Numbered from the stretch's first letter, positions 23,301 to 35,261 are shown. The stretch is 64,000 nucleotides of DNA from Boesenbergia rotunda (GCA_024364735.1 JAGFNQ010009432.1:219974-283973), one strand, 5' to 3'. Notes: generated from the letters alone by a model not told the origin. Translations and numbers: made by a program.

Positions 23301-24883
23301 TTAACAATGACGAACTTATCAGTTATAAAGATGTTCTGATAAATTCAGAAAGGGATAAATGGCTTGAAGCCATAAAGTCGGAAATGGATTCCATGTACGA
23401 AAATCAAGTATGGGTCTTGGTTAACCCGCCTGAAGGGATTAAGCCCATAGGGTGCAAGTGGGTTTTCAAGAAGAAAACCGACATGGAAGGTAATGTTGTT
23501 ACCTTTAAGGCTAGATTAGTGGCAAAAGGATATCGTCAGAAATAAGGAATTGATTATGACGAAACCTATTCGCCAGTAGCTATGCTCAAATCCATTCGGA
23601 TGCTCCTGGCCATAGCAGCTCATTATGATTATGAGATATGCAAATGGATGTGAAAACAGCTTTCCTTAATGGAAACCTGCTTGAGGATGTATACATGATA
23701 CAACCTGAAGGTTTCACATCGGTTAATAAAACCAAAGTATGCAAGCTTCGACGATCCATATATGGACTAAAGCAAGCATCCAGGAGCTGGAACATCCTTT
23801 TTGATGAGACAATCAAAGAGTTTGATTTCTCACAAAATCCTGACGAACCTTGTGTATACAAGAAGGTTAGTGGGAGTGCAGTCGTATTCCTAGTGTTATA
23901 TGTCGATGACATTTTACTTATAGGAAACGATATATCAGTCTTACAGTTAGTTAAAATTTGGTTGTCCAAAACTTTCTCCATGAAAGACCTGGGAGAAGCA
24001 ACCTATATCCTTGGGATTAGAATCTATAGAGATAGATCAAAACGGTTGCTTGGTCTTTCGCAGTCTACATATATAGACCGAGTGCTAGAAAGGTTTAGCA
24101 TGTTGGAATCCAAGAAAGGTTACCTTCCCATCAGGCATGGGATCAACCTTTCAAAGTCTATGTGTCCGCGCACAGAAGACGAGAGGATTTGCATGAATAA
24201 GATTCCTTATGCATCCGCGATAGGATCTATCATGTATGCTATGTTATGTACTAGGCCCGATGTATCATATGCTCTGAGCGTCACGAGCAGATACCAGTCT
24301 GATCCAGGAATGGATCATTGGGCCGCTGTCAAGACAATCCTCAAGTACTTAAGAAGAACTAAGGATGTGTTCCTAATATATGGAGAAGGTGATATAATAA
24401 TACGTGGATATATAGATGTCAGTTTCCAGACAGATAAGGATGCCTCCAAATCTCAGTCCAGATACGTATTTATTTTGAATGGGCGCAGTAAGCTGGGAAT
24501 GTTCCAAGCAAGACACCGTAGCGGATTCTACCACGGAAGCGGAATATATTGCAGCTTCGGAAGCAGCAAAGGAAGCAGTCTGGATCAAGAAGTTTGTCTC
24601 AGAACTTGGTGTGGTTCCAACCATTGATGAAGCAATACCAGTTTACTGCGACAACAATGGAGCTATTGCACAAACAAAGGAACCAAGGTCTCATCAGCGA
24701 TCCAAACATGTGCTTCGCCGCTATCATCTGATCAGAGAGATTATAAGTAGGAATGATATACAAATTGAGAAAATTCCCACTGAAAGGAATTTAGCGGATC
24801 CTTTAACTAAGGCCTTGCCTCAAAGTAAGTTTGAGGGTCATGTTAGAGCCTGTGGTATTGGGTACCATAGCGATTGGCATTAG
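23301..24883 (+). pseudogene. Copia reverse transcriptase and RNase H
   Basis: RT starts around WLEAIKSEM and CKWVFKKK, with TAA at 23543-23545, a one-base loss near 23636, QMDVKTAFLNG, then the catalytic YVDDILLIGND from 23898. The C-terminal RT part has RPDVSYALS. A further one-base change near 24480 leads into RNase H (STTEAEYIAAS, YCDNNGA, RSKHVLRRYHLIRE, LADPLTKALP). Three breaks show it is inactive, but all domains are recognisable. Confidence 0.9.
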
Positions 24884-24886
24884 GCC

Positions 24887-24897
24887 AAGTGGGAGTT
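24887..24897 (+). promoter_or_regulatory. Polypurine tract of the Copia element
   Basis: AAGTGGGAGTT lies directly before the 3' LTR start TGTTAGTGATATG. The match to a purine tract is moderate, the position is right. Confidence 0.7.
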
Positions 24898-27066
24898 TGT
24901 TAGTGATATGAGAGAAGTGTCCTAAGGCAATCGCCTTATGATTGTAATCATTTATTTTAATAAATGAATATTCACTATTTGAGTATACATGATTATTTGA
25001 TTAAGATCTTAAACTCATTTACTGAATGTCCGCAATACAATTCACAGCATGAGAGAATTTGTGATGAATTCACAACTAGTGATTATCTCTACATGTGCAA
25101 TTGTGAAGTATTGAAATTGTCCCTAGTCGATGAATTGATAAATACGGACACTATCAATTCTGTTGAGACTAGCATGGGTTATTCTCTAATCAGCTGATTC
25201 TCACTGGCTGGTGACATTGAGATGTCCGGAGATAAACATGAATGCTAGTTAAGGGAACTAGTTCATTGGAGTGACTGGCTGTAAAACTTCATATGGTAGT
25301 CTACATATAGATATGTCAGTGAAGTTCTTACTGCAGCTTAAGTGCGATGTTCCTTTGACTTGCGGTGTTCAAGTCATCTTGGTCATGGAGACTTATACTT
25401 TGACATCTTAAGCAAGCATCTCCAAGGAGGTGTGAACCCAGGATGATTGGGTATAAGCCGAAGTGCCCGAAGATGTTTGAACAGCCTACAAAGGATTCAC
25501 CACTCCTTGCGAGGAGATGTATACCCGAGGCCTATCGTCAAATTGTTACTCGAAGCCTCTGGCCAGAGCATGACATGTTCAGAGTATGAATCTCTTAAAT
25601 ACATGAGAGTAATTAGAATCCATAGGACGAGGAAATGTTACTTGGGCTAGGTGTGACGTAGTCAGCCTAGTGGGGACTGACACACATTGACCGTGTCCTG
25701 AACCAAGTGGTATAAGATGGTGAAGGGAATGGGGCATGATTCATTATAGCTGCTGAAGGGTTTCAGAATTATTTCTGAGGTCAACCGTTGATCTTTCAAT
25801 TAATTGGGGATCATAATGTACTACTAGGTGCCACTCATGATCATTCTATAATTAATTAGTTAATTATGGACAACCAACATAAATTGAAAGCCTATTTGGT
25901 CACACACATAACGAGTAATTCGAAGGATTTAAAACGAGTTGAGAATTGGATTCTCCAATCGAGATAGACTATTTTTGGTAAGTCCAAACAATAGTTAAAA
26001 CTAAATTTATTTCAGACGCATCGGAAGCATAGAATGGCTAAGTCTTTTAAAGACTTAATGGGTGAATTAAATAAGTTTAATTCATTAAGGGATTTGATCC
26101 AATTGGGGTTAGATGGGCCGACCAAGGAAGGGGGCCTCCTCTCTTCTTGTCATGGTCGGCCACCACCATAAGAGGATAAGGCTATTTTGGTTTGTTTTAT
26201 AAAATAGACCAAAGGTTGGTTTATTTTATAAAAGGTTATATAAATTTTATATATAAATTTTTATAATGATCCAATGGTTGGTTTGTTTTATAAATTTTTA
26301 TATAATGAACCAATGGTTGGGTTGTTTTATAAATTTTATATAATCATGCCAAAAGAAAGAGAGCCTTGATTATGGATTGATTGAGAAATTATTCCATAAT
26401 CAAGAAGAAGAAGCTTGATCATGAGAGCCTTGATTATGGATTGATTGAGAAATTATTCCATAATCAAGGAGAGGTTTGCTTGGGAATTAAGAAACCTTTC
26501 CCTATATAAAGGACCCAAGGGGTGCCATGGAAGAGGATCCATCCAAGAATTGCTTGGGCTCTCTCCTCTTCTTCTCTCCCTCTCTCTTGGCCGGCCATAG
26601 ACCTTCCTTCTTTCTTCTTGCCGTGAGCACAAGGAGAAGCATCATGGCGACGAAGTTCTTCCTTGCGACGATCTTCCTCTTCGGCCAACCTTGGTGGTGA
26701 GTCTTTAGATTTGATTACTCTCTCGGTTTTCGTCGTGTTCACGGAGAATCTAGTAGTTCTCGTGAACACGAAACTCGTGGCTTAGAGAAGTCATCCCGAC
26801 GATACTCGGCGTGGATACGAATAGAGGCGGAGCTTTCAAGGGACGCTAACGGTTGGATCTCGTCCCTTCTTCCAAGTTACGCAAGGTAATTCGTAGAGTA
26901 ATTTCCTTTTCTGCAAAAATTTTATATTACGATTATGTAAACACATTGCATGCTTAGGATATGTGTTAGAATAATTTAGGAAATTATTCACGCTTTTGTT
27001 TCCGCTGCATGTAATTATGTAACAATTACAATACGTGCCCGCGTCGGCATACACCCGGTCCCAACA
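24898..27066 (+). repeat. 3' LTR of the Copia element, complete
   Basis: 2169 bp from TGTTAG to CCAACA. From 25083 on it repeats bases 1-1945 of the window. A TATA box is at 26511-26520. It has one extra ~40-bp segment near 26260-26320 compared with the 5' copy. Directly followed by a 114-bp tandem array. Confidence 0.93.
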
Positions 27067-27690
27067 ATGCCCACTTATAACTCGTGAGAGCGCGAGTCTG
27101 GACACTCGGTCGGGTCATGTCCAGGGAGCGTGGGCTGCCACGCGTCCGGCTGGGAGCCAAGCCGAGGGGTGCGTGGGAGCATGACCACTTATAACTCGTG
27201 AGAGCGAAAGTCTAGGCACTCGGTCAGGTCATGCCTAAGGAGTGTGGGCCGCCACGCGTCTAGCTGGAGCTGAGCCGAGGGGTGTGTGGGAGCATGCCCA
27301 CTTATAACTCGCGAGAGCAAGAGTCTGGGCACTCCGGTCGGGTCATGCCCAGGTAGCATGGGCCGCCACGCGTCTGGCTGGGAGCCGAGCCGAGGGGTGC
27401 GTGGGAGCATGCCAACTTATAACTCGTCAGAGCGAGAGTCTGGACACTCGGTCGGGTCATGCCCAGGGAGCGTGGGCCGCCACGCGTCCGGCTGGGAGCC
27501 GAGTCGAGGGGTGCATGGGAGTATGCCCACTTATAACTCGCGAGAGCGAGAGTTTAGACATTCGGTCGGGTCATGCCCAGGGAGCGTGGGCCGCCATGCG
27601 TCCGGCTGGGAACCGAGCTGAGGGGTGCGTGGGAGCATGCCCACTTATAACTCGCGAGAGCGAGAGCGAGAGTCTGGGACGCTTGCGGAT
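27067..27690. repeat. Tandem array, 114-bp unit, about 5.3 copies
   Basis: Units begin at ccacttataactcg-like words at 27071, 27185, 27298, 27413, 27527 and 27641, spacing 113-115. Each unit is GC-rich and contains gagagcg, cggtcgggtcatg and gccacgcgtc. The last unit breaks off at gagagcgagagcgag near 27680 and meets Tat-like gag on its right. The open frames through it are by-products of the regular period. Confidence 0.9.
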
Positions 27691-28583
27691 TATCTGAGAA
27701 GGCAGGTCTTCCACTATTCTTGTGGGGTTACAGAGTACAACTATTTTAATAACCTGCTGGGCGGTTGGCACGTCCTGTGGCGGTTTCCTAATAAGCAAGT
27801 GGAAAAAATCTCTCTTCTGCAATCCTTGGGAGAATACACAGATCAATACCTCGGGGGTGGCGATTGGCACGTCCTGTGCCACCCCGTTAAATCTCTTGAT
27901 GTAGGCCCGGAGCGACTTCTTCGGGCCCTGCTTTAGGGCGAACAAGTTGATACTCGTCTTGTGGTGCCTCTGGCTGCTGGCGAAGTGTTGGAGGAATGTC
28001 CTCCTGAGTCCTCCGAAGCTGGCTATCGACCCGCTGGGGAGTTGTCTGAACCATCGTTGAGTAGGTCCCGAGAGCGTGGTCAAGAATGCTCTGCATTTCA
28101 CCCCCTCAGGATGCTGGTGGAGCAGGGCGGCACTTTCGAACTTTATAAGGTGCTCCTCTGGGTGGGTGGCTCCGGCATACTTGGGGATGGTGAAGAACCG
28201 GAGGTGCTTGGGAACCAGATCCTCTAGGATCCATGAAGAGAAGGGGTTGCGCATCAGGGCCGGTGGTGACACGAAAACTGGGGCCTTTTCCTTTCAGGTT
28301 GAGGTCCATGCGTTCGACTGGTTGCGGATACCTCCGCTGGCCTGGGCTCGGCTTTGTCCTCCCGACCCCGGCCTGGAGCGGCGGGGAAGGGGACCGAGCC
28401 TCCTTCGGGTTGGGTAACTCGTCTCTTCCCTCCTAAGGGGTCATGGGCCGACGACTCAGGAGATCGAGCTGCCAGGCTACCGACTTGCAATAGCTGCTGA
28501 GAGGCTCTCTGGGCCCGAGTGACCTGTAAGTGCTCGTACTCCTCGGGTGTAACAGTCATCATGACCCAGTTGGACGCTTCCAT
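27690..28583 (-). pseudogene. Tat-like Gypsy gag, 3' end lost
   Basis: ATG at 28583 (MEASNWVMMTVTPEEYEHLQ). A frame change near 28270-28300 leads to the retrotransposon_gag region: IPKYAGATHPEEHLIKFE, FLTTLSGPTQRWFRQLP, FLQHFASSQRHHKTSINLF, LRAYIKRFNGVAQDVP, LICVFSQGLQKRDFF. This pattern is typical of Tat-type (Ogre/Retand relatives) gag. It ends abruptly at the tandem array, so protease and pol are missing on this side. Confidence 0.8.
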
Positions 28584-28610
28584 CGTAGACTTCCGATCAG
28601 GCTAAGTGTC

Positions 28611-28626
28611 CCTCCTTCTAGCGCCA
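28611..28626 (-). promoter_or_regulatory. Probable primer-binding site of the Tat-like element
   Basis: On the minus strand TGGCGCTAGAAGGAGG lies just downstream of an LTR-like end (GATAGGATCA) and about 30 bp before the gag ATG. The start TGGCGC is usual for Tat-like elements. The tRNA is not identified. Confidence 0.55.
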
Positions 28627-28630
28627 AATT

Positions 28631-29494
28631 TGATCCTATCGTGAAATGAGGTGGAAGTCCCAAGGGTCAGATGGTTTTCCGAGTGTCGCAAGCTGTTGAC
28701 CTGGCACCGACCTGGGAGATAGCGACCGTTAGCCAACCCGTCGGGGAATTTCCCCGGTCAGGCCCTCCGACGGTCAAGTCAGTATCCGCAGGAATTTGAG
28801 CTAAAGGAAATGCAGTAGAGGAGAGTGTAATTGCGCATACTTGCGGAATGAGGAAGGGAGGTGCTTAATAGCCGGGGGAAATGACAACTCCTGTCTGTGT
28901 CAATGAGGCAGGGGTATGGTGTTTGTCAGCTCGGGGAGAGCACCGGAAGGTACCACGGCATGGCGCGGGGTGCTCGGCTAGTACAACCATATCGAGTCAG
29001 CAGGATATCCGCGATGTATGTTATGATTGGGTGAGGCGGACACTATCCCTGACGTCATGGTCATCCCCAGGGTGTCCTGATATAGGGGTGCGTAAGGAAT
29101 GACTGGTCTGGAGACCGATGGACGACCGGCGGGTTCGAGTGGTACGGCCTGGGTCGGGTGTAGTATAGCCGAGTGACACAGGGTACGCCATGAGTTGGGA
29201 GTTGGCCGAACTATATATGCTTTGCCATCTTTCGGGTCTACTGGTTGTCAGCTCTACAGGGTGCTAAGGACTGACCTTCCCGACCTGGCCCTGGGTTGGG
29301 AAACTGGATTCGGTGGCCGAGTCAGGAGGTGCTCGGGATCGACCTGCCTAATCTCGATCAGGGTCGGTCTGTCAATGGTTCGGGAGGGTCCTAGCTCGGG
29401 AATTCCCTGGGTGAGGTCTTCGTGGACCCCTCTATTGGGCCTTCGTGGCGTCAGGTTGATTGGCCGTGCTACCCGTAAGCTGGGCAGGGATCAT
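28631..29494 (-). repeat. 5' LTR of the Tat-like element, right limit uncertain
   Basis: The + strand begins TGATCCTATCGTGAAATGAGGTGG; the reverse complement of this is close to the end of the solo LTR at 38833-39830 (cttgggagtccacctcactc, gataggatca). GC-rich like that LTR, and shares an ata(g)ccg...tgacaactcctg region near 28868. The right end is a guess at the GGGATCA word; the family link is firmer than the limit. Confidence 0.55.
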
Positions 29495-30355
29495 AATCAG
29501 ATGGTTCCTGTTGCCATCGAAGACCAATAAAACCAAATTAGCTGCCGAACGGTTACTAATTTTGAGGCTGTGTTGTTGATTGGGTGACAATTATGCTTCT
29601 ACGGGGCCTCAAGCCGATTGGGGTGAGTTACTTGGGATATAAATGGAGTTTGCCGAATTGTTTGTTTTGGCCGAACGGAGTGAAAAAATGGAAGTTGATT
29701 GGAGAATTGCTCTATGTATTTGATTAAAAATTTCATCTGCATGCCAGATCGGGCTCTTGGATTTGACCCTTGACTTTGTCCTTTGATCAGATGACTCATT
29801 TACATATAACTGGATATTTTGACCGATCGGGCCACTCTGCTTGACATCTGATTGGAGACTGCCGATCAGATTTGGCATTTGGCATTAGAAATTTGATTGC
29901 TCATTTTTCATACATGAGGACCAATCGACATTTCTTTGCCAAGGTTGACTACCAGTTCACATTTAATGCCAAATTTGCATTAATGCCGATCGGCATTAGC
30001 AATCTTGAATGTGATTTGGACCTTTGTGGCAGTTGATCAGACTCTCTTTTGAGTTGCAATTGATCTGAAATTTAGCCTTTTCCCCCACATGGAAGTGCCG
30101 ATCGGCTGTGGCCCTCTACTGCTAGAGTTTGGAATTTACCACTCTAAATATGTGATTGGAGCCAAGTGGAGATGAAGCCTCCGATTATGTTTCCGCTTCA
30201 ATCCCTTGACTCATGAAGGCCTATGGAGTTTGGGAAAACAGATAAGTAAAGAATCAAGCTCTTGTGTGTCTGTCAAAATTTCCAGGATCATGTTGATGGT
30301 AGAGAATTTTCCGATGTTATTTATCCTCACGTTCCAAATCAGGTATAGAAATGTA
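29495..30355 (-). other. Non-coding sequence left of a second Tat-like primer site
   Basis: No frame longer than about 90 codons and no recognised domain. Several gatcgg/ccgatc words (29820-30110). By position it would be the leader of the element whose primer site is at 30356, but nothing in it proves this. Confidence 0.35.
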
Positions 30356-30373
30356 TTCCCACATATGACGCCA
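30356..30373 (-). promoter_or_regulatory. Second Tat-like primer-binding site
   Basis: On the minus strand TGGCGTCATATGTGGGAA resembles the TGGCGCCGTCTGTGGGAA type of Tat elements with a few changes. LTR-like sequence with a minus-strand TATA word (tatataaagcc at about 30700) lies on its right. Confidence 0.6.
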
Positions 30374-30375
30374 AT

Positions 30376-31507
30376 TGAATCCCGTCTGGAATCGATGGAG
30401 ACAGACTGCTGATGAAGTGACTGGAATGTTGACCTAATTACTAGACTAGGAAGAAGGTAGGGCCGCCGAAACTATAGAGGAGCCATAATTGTTGCTGGAA
30501 ATACCTACAAAGAGACTGGGGGTGCCCCGGTCTTGTACTCTGATGCTCAAATTATATCTCCAACAATAATAACATAAGAAGAAGCTAAATAGTAAATCAT
30601 AGAAGGGGTTTCTGTAAGAAAAATGAACAGTCCTCTTTTAGTAGAGTGACTTTCTGTGTGTAGAGAATCCTCCTCTCCTTTGGCCTGCGAGACCAAGGCT
30701 TTATATAAGAAAAATCTCTGTCCAACTCTTATTCACATTAAAGATGGTTAGGTCAAAGATGTCAGAGGGTCATGTCATCCATATGTGGTACTATAAGAAG
30801 TCCAACAGGTTGATTCACGTGTTTAGATAAGTTTGTATTTTGACAATCCATGTGTTCTGAAAACTAACAAGTGAGGCTCACATATTGTTCTTGATTGGGT
30901 CAGGGAGAGGTGCAGGGTCAGAATGGATGTGAATCGGAGCGTCTGATCGACACAATTGATCAGACGTATGCTGGAGATAGGCTGGCAGATTGACAGTTCG
31001 ACCATACTGATTTGGAAGTTGACAAATCAGCCAGAAGTTGGCAAATCAGCTAGAAGTTGGCAGATCGGACAGAAGTTGGAGAGATTAGGTCCTATTGATC
31101 CCCTTAACATTATTCTAGCTTAGCCTACCGATTTGAGTTTTTTTCTTGAGGGGTCCACCGCATCTCCTGAATCAGGGGCAACCTTCCCGCTTGATAGCTT
31201 GAAATCATCCGGTCAAATCATCTTGACAAATGAGTATGAATTCAAATTTTTTCATTAGTAGGAAGTTTCCAAACGGTCCTCTAGTCAATTTTCCAAATGA
31301 CCATTCATTCAAATGGCTACTCGTCTGATATTCTTAAATAGCCACTCGACTGATATTTTCTCAAAATAATCACTCGGTTGATATTCTTTCAAATAGCTAC
31401 TCGACTGGGAAATTTACATTCAATGGGTTAGTATACTTCAAAGGGTCATTCGGTCAAGAATTCTAAATCACCAATTGGTCAGTAAAATTTTCAAAAGGCC
31501 ACTCGGC
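30376..31507 (-). repeat. LTR-like sequence of a second Tat-like element, broken by CACTA elements
   Basis: Starts TGAATCCC next to the primer site. Contains a minus-strand TATA word near 30700, three and a half copies of a 19-bp gaagttggcaaatcagcta unit (31014-31080), and from about 31290 a loose ~31-bp series of aaatggctactcgactgatattct words. The same series continues at 38219-38327, on the far side of a CACTA insertion. The LTR end is not seen. Confidence 0.45.
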
Positions 31508-31510
31508 TTA

Positions 31511-31850
31511 CACTACAAGAAAACCACTATTACCGACGGAATTTCCAATGAAATTTTATTTCTGTCGGAAATTACCCACGAAACATAGATTCTGTTGGTA
31601 ATTTCCGATAGAACAGAGATTCCGTCGAAAAAATAGATATTGTGACAAAATTTTAATTCCTTCAGTAACAATTACCCACGGAATATTAATTCCGTCGATG
31701 ATTAATGAGATGGCCACATGGTTTAGGGTGTTTTCCGATAGAATCCTAATTGCGTCGGTAATTATCGGCGGAAATAAGATTCTGTCATTAATTACTGATA
31801 AAATTAGGACACAACGCTAATTTTTGCGCTCTCGATTGATTTTCTTCCCT
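31511..31850. repeat. CACTA 1 left terminal and subterminal repeats
   Basis: TIR then many short direct and inverted copies of (a)ttaccgacgga / tccgtcggtaa, spaced about 20-40 bp. Such arrays bind the element's TNPA-like protein in En/Spm. Confidence 0.8.
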
Positions 31851-32038
31851 CCTCTTCGGCGATGGTGTGTCTCGGCCTCCTCCTCGTCGACGTTTGGTAC
31901 GGTACGTCTCCTCTTCTTGGTTTAGGGTTTAGGGTGGGGTTGGACTCACCGGTGTTGGCCGTGGCGACGTTGGGCGCAGCGGCGATGGGCACGGCAGGCT
32001 TGGCCGCACTGGTTTGGCTATCGCGGCCTTGGCGAATA
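31851..32038 (+). other. GC-rich segment of unknown origin inside CACTA 1
   Basis: Abrupt change to GC-rich sequence with an ATG at 31862 and 67 open codons rich in Ala, Leu and Gly, ending at 32065. It stands where upstream exons of the transposase would be. It could be the normal first exon and leader or captured host sequence. I do not recognise the protein. Confidence 0.4.
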
Positions 32039-33508
32039 TTATGGTGGATGATATGGTTCGCCTAAAAATAGACATTCCTCTCATACTATATAAGCTGGAG
32101 CGAATATTTCCTCCTAGTTTTTTTGATTCAATGGAACATCTACCAATACATTTACCATATGAGGCATAAATAGTTGGCCCTGTTTAGTACTGATGGATGT
32201 ATCCATTTGAACAATATTTGAGGAAATTAAAGAATAATATTCATACCAATGCAAGAGTTGAGGGGTCAATATGTAATGCTTATTTAGTTGAAAAAGCATC
32301 TTCTTTCTGCTCCTATTATTTTTATAATCATGTGAAAACTAGATATAACAAGTGTCCTAAAAATTTTGATGATACTCGGTCGATAGACCCATTGATTTTT
32401 TTTTATTTTCAAGTATCCTGGCAAGGCAATTGGTGCTTCTATTTCTAGATGGGTAACTGAACAGGAATACCATGCTGTAAGAATATACATACTCTTAAAC
32501 TGTCATGAGGTCAAACCATATATAAAGTAAGCTTACTTCTCTAATAAAATATTGGTTAACTGTCTGTTAAGTTTATATATGATATCTCGATTATCTTATA
32601 TTTGATATTCTTTATCAGTTTATATGAACAACAACTATATCTATAAAATCCACCAATTGGTACAAGTAAGATAGTTGCAAAGTTAGAGACCCAATTTTCA
32701 TTATAGTTCCAAATATATGTAAGTTGTAGCAATCTTTAATAATATTTTAATTATAAGTTATTAATCAATCTCTAAATTTGCATTATGGTTCCAAATGTGG
32801 AAGATGGTAGGATGTTGAATCTTACATTAGGTCCCTTCCATAAAATAATGGTTTACTCTGGTTACTATGTTAATGGTCTCAAATTCTACATCGCATACTG
32901 AGTTCAAGGAGGTTAGCCTATAATTTTGGTGTATGCGTCTAAGGATGTATGGAGAATATTAATATTAAGTTTGATTATTATGGTAGACTTGACAAAATCA
33001 TAGAGGTTGAATACCCCGTTCATTACCTTTAAAAAGATATGTGTTGTTCAAATGTTCATAGTAAGATTCAATCCCAAGAACAAGTACTAGAATATATCCA
33101 AACTGCAATTTAGTTGAGATTAATGCAAACAAAAAGTTTAATAAGTTTGAATCATTCATCTTTGAGATACAAACGGGTCAAGTTTTCTATCTTGAATACC
33201 CTACGAGGAGACGAAGGTCCAGTCAACGGTTGTCAGTTTATCGAATGAAGGCTCACTCAACCATAGAAATGCCGAACACCCTCACTGCTCAATACCATGA
33301 TGCATTTCAGAATGATTACTTGGAAAGATATTCAGTTGATTCACAACTCTAATCTACATTGCAATTACTTATAGATATTAACGTCACTTACAAGGATATA
33401 GATGATGGAGATATGTCCAGCAATGATGACCTTGTTGAACTAACAAAGTCTAGCGATGAGGATTTAGAAACTACTACTATTGATTCATGTGATCTTAATG
33501 ATGAATAA
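32039..33508 (+). pseudogene. CACTA 1 transposase remnant, DUF4218 end and DUF4216
   Basis: From 32039 it aligns with the reverse complement of CACTA 2 (50846 downward). Recognisable are SMEHLPIHLPYEA, FEQYLRKLKNNI and VEKASSFCSYYF of the DUF4218 end, then DUF4216-like pieces near 32800-33200 and an acidic end near 33400-33508. Stops and frame changes are many. It corresponds to the part after the catalytic Transposase_21 domain, which is missing. Confidence 0.75.
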
Positions 33509-33589
33509 ATATTTAGATTTTTATTTATCACGTAAGTTATGCTTTCATTTTGTTTCCTATTTATATGATTTAGAAAGTGCTAGAGCAGT

Positions 33590-34992
33590 AGCCAGTAAGA
33601 CTTTTTGGCTATAAGATGCTCAAAATTGTTGGAGAATCGTAAGTATTTTTTATTATTAGTAATTTAAGTTTATATCTGCCTTTAGTTATAAAATATTTCT
33701 CATATTTTAATAATTTTTATACAGATTTATTCCTGATGGCTATCGAGTCTCCTCTTATATTACCAAAATATTTAAAGAAAGAGTATGTGCATGGAGACAT
33801 ATAGACCAAGAGATGAAGATATTTTATTATAATGAAATTGTAGTAAGTATATTTAATATATTTACTATTTTAAATTTTAATAAAGTAATTTTAATAATTT
33901 GCATTATGGAAAAGTATACATAGGAGGATGGACACAAGGCATAATTTCAAAATACTTGAAATATTTATTGTGCTAAATTGTACAGAGACCATATGTATTA
34001 TTTGAGAAAGAAGGCGACGCGACCAGTACCATATGTTTATGCTGAGACATGGGGTGTATGGACGACCACCTGAGCTGAACAAAGGTAGAAGGAAAATGTT
34101 GAAAAGCCTCGAGCTAATAGAAATACAAAGCCAGGTGGCCCGAGCACCTAAATAGCCTGACATTCATCTGGATCTAAATCTATTGTTAAGCATACTATGG
34201 ATTTGGTGAGTTTAATTCAAAGTTATGCAAGCAAATTTTGTAATTATTACTAAACTCGTATAATTTAGGCCTAATAAATTTGTGTATATAGGAACGAGAT
34301 GTAACCCGCCAGCCCACTTGTATGGAGGTCTTTTTCAAGACACATAAGAACAAAGGATGGGACATTTGTCGATTCTCGATCACGGGTCATATACGTAAAA
34401 TTATTAACTTTATTCCATTTAATCGTTTCTATCTTTATTAACTTTAGTAATTGTATTTAAATTGAATATTAATCCGATGATCTATTTCCACACAGGATCA
34501 AATTACAAATAGAGTGGCTTAGGCATCTCAGCCATCGATAGAGGAGGGGAGGGGGGGGGGGGGGAGGGGAGTCACAAACTTTATTCACCCACCAGCTGAA
34601 ATGAGATCTATTGTGATGTTATCGATAGACGGACAAAAAACTTCACCCTCTACGACCTTAGCTCACAGACCAAAGTTGCATTTGATCATTTAACGATTCC
34701 TAGGGGTTATGACACTTCCTCCTTTTCTTCTGCTGAGGTGCAGTCGTTACAACGAGAAAATCAAGAACTACGCACTCAAATTGCCTCTATGGATCTGGAT
34801 CAGTGGATAGCCACTGAGGAGCAGAGGAGAGTAGAGGAGGATCGAAGGAGAGCCAAGGATGATGGTTGTAGAGAGGACAATCATAATGCTCTCATGAACC
34901 ATATGATGATGGTCATAGTTACTTTCAACCCGCCAACACAACATGGTTTTGAGTCACAGGAGACTCAAGACCCAATAGACGGTGACGATTAG
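33590..34992 (+). pseudogene. CACTA 1 second gene, Transposase_24 (Ptta/En/Spm) remnant
   Basis: Pieces read SSYITKIFKERVCAWRH (near 33750), a tryptophan-rich middle and, near 34310-34375, VFFKTHKNKGWDICRFS, the motif that in this family reads roughly FxKTHxxK-G-xVDxRS. A charged coiled-coil end (34738-34992, MQSLQRENQELRTQIASM and a Glu/Arg-rich stretch) closes it. A run of 14 G interrupted sequence near 34550 lies between. This product is the DNA-binding partner in En/Spm elements. Confidence 0.65.
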
Positions 34993-35249
34993 ACTTTTCT
35001 GAGGTATGTTAAACTATAACATACTTTTTATAAAAATCATACAAAATTTATTTATTATGTAATTATATTCTAATATATTAGTTTTTTTTAATTTCAGGAG
35101 TCCTTATTTTGTAGTCATCATTATCATAATCATCACATTTATATTAAGGTATTAAAATTTGTTATTCATATATAATTTTTTTAAATTTTAGATAAATCTA
35201 TTAATAACACATTGTATTTTATTTTTTTTCTTGCAAGATTTTCTATTAC

Positions 35250-35261
35250 TATCTTATGTAT
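35250..35261. repeat. Target site duplication, left copy, of the RTE LINE
   Basis: tatcttatgtat occurs here and at 37354-37365, directly after the TTG tail of the LINE. Confidence 0.85.

Larger units (their letters stand above)
1..27066 (+). mobile_element. Ty1/Copia LTR retrotransposon, left end cut by window, carrying nested insertions
   Basis: The sequence from base 1 to 1945 recurs at 25083-27066, giving two LTRs in the same direction. Between them lie a Met-tRNA primer site, gag, protease, integrase, reverse transcriptase and RNase H in Copia order (integrase before RT), then a purine tract. A LINE with further nests occupies 2016-19181. Without it the element would be about 10.1 kb. 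About 50 differences over 1.95 kb of LTR (counted by eye, roughly 2.6 %) and several stops and frameshifts show a dead copy. The lineage within Copia is not resolved. The 5-bp target duplication cannot be checked because the left end lies outside the window. Confidence 0.93.

Noticed and set aside
27286..27697. Overlapping frames of about 100 codons with repeated MGACPLITRES
   Set aside because: Produced by the 114-bp period, which is a multiple of three; no coding signature.
31862..32065. 67-codon frame as a host gene
   Set aside because: Too short, no known protein; kept only as an unexplained GC-rich segment of CACTA 1.
34549..34570. G-run as a functional quadruplex
   Set aside because: A single interrupted G run in dead transposon sequence; nothing else supports a role.
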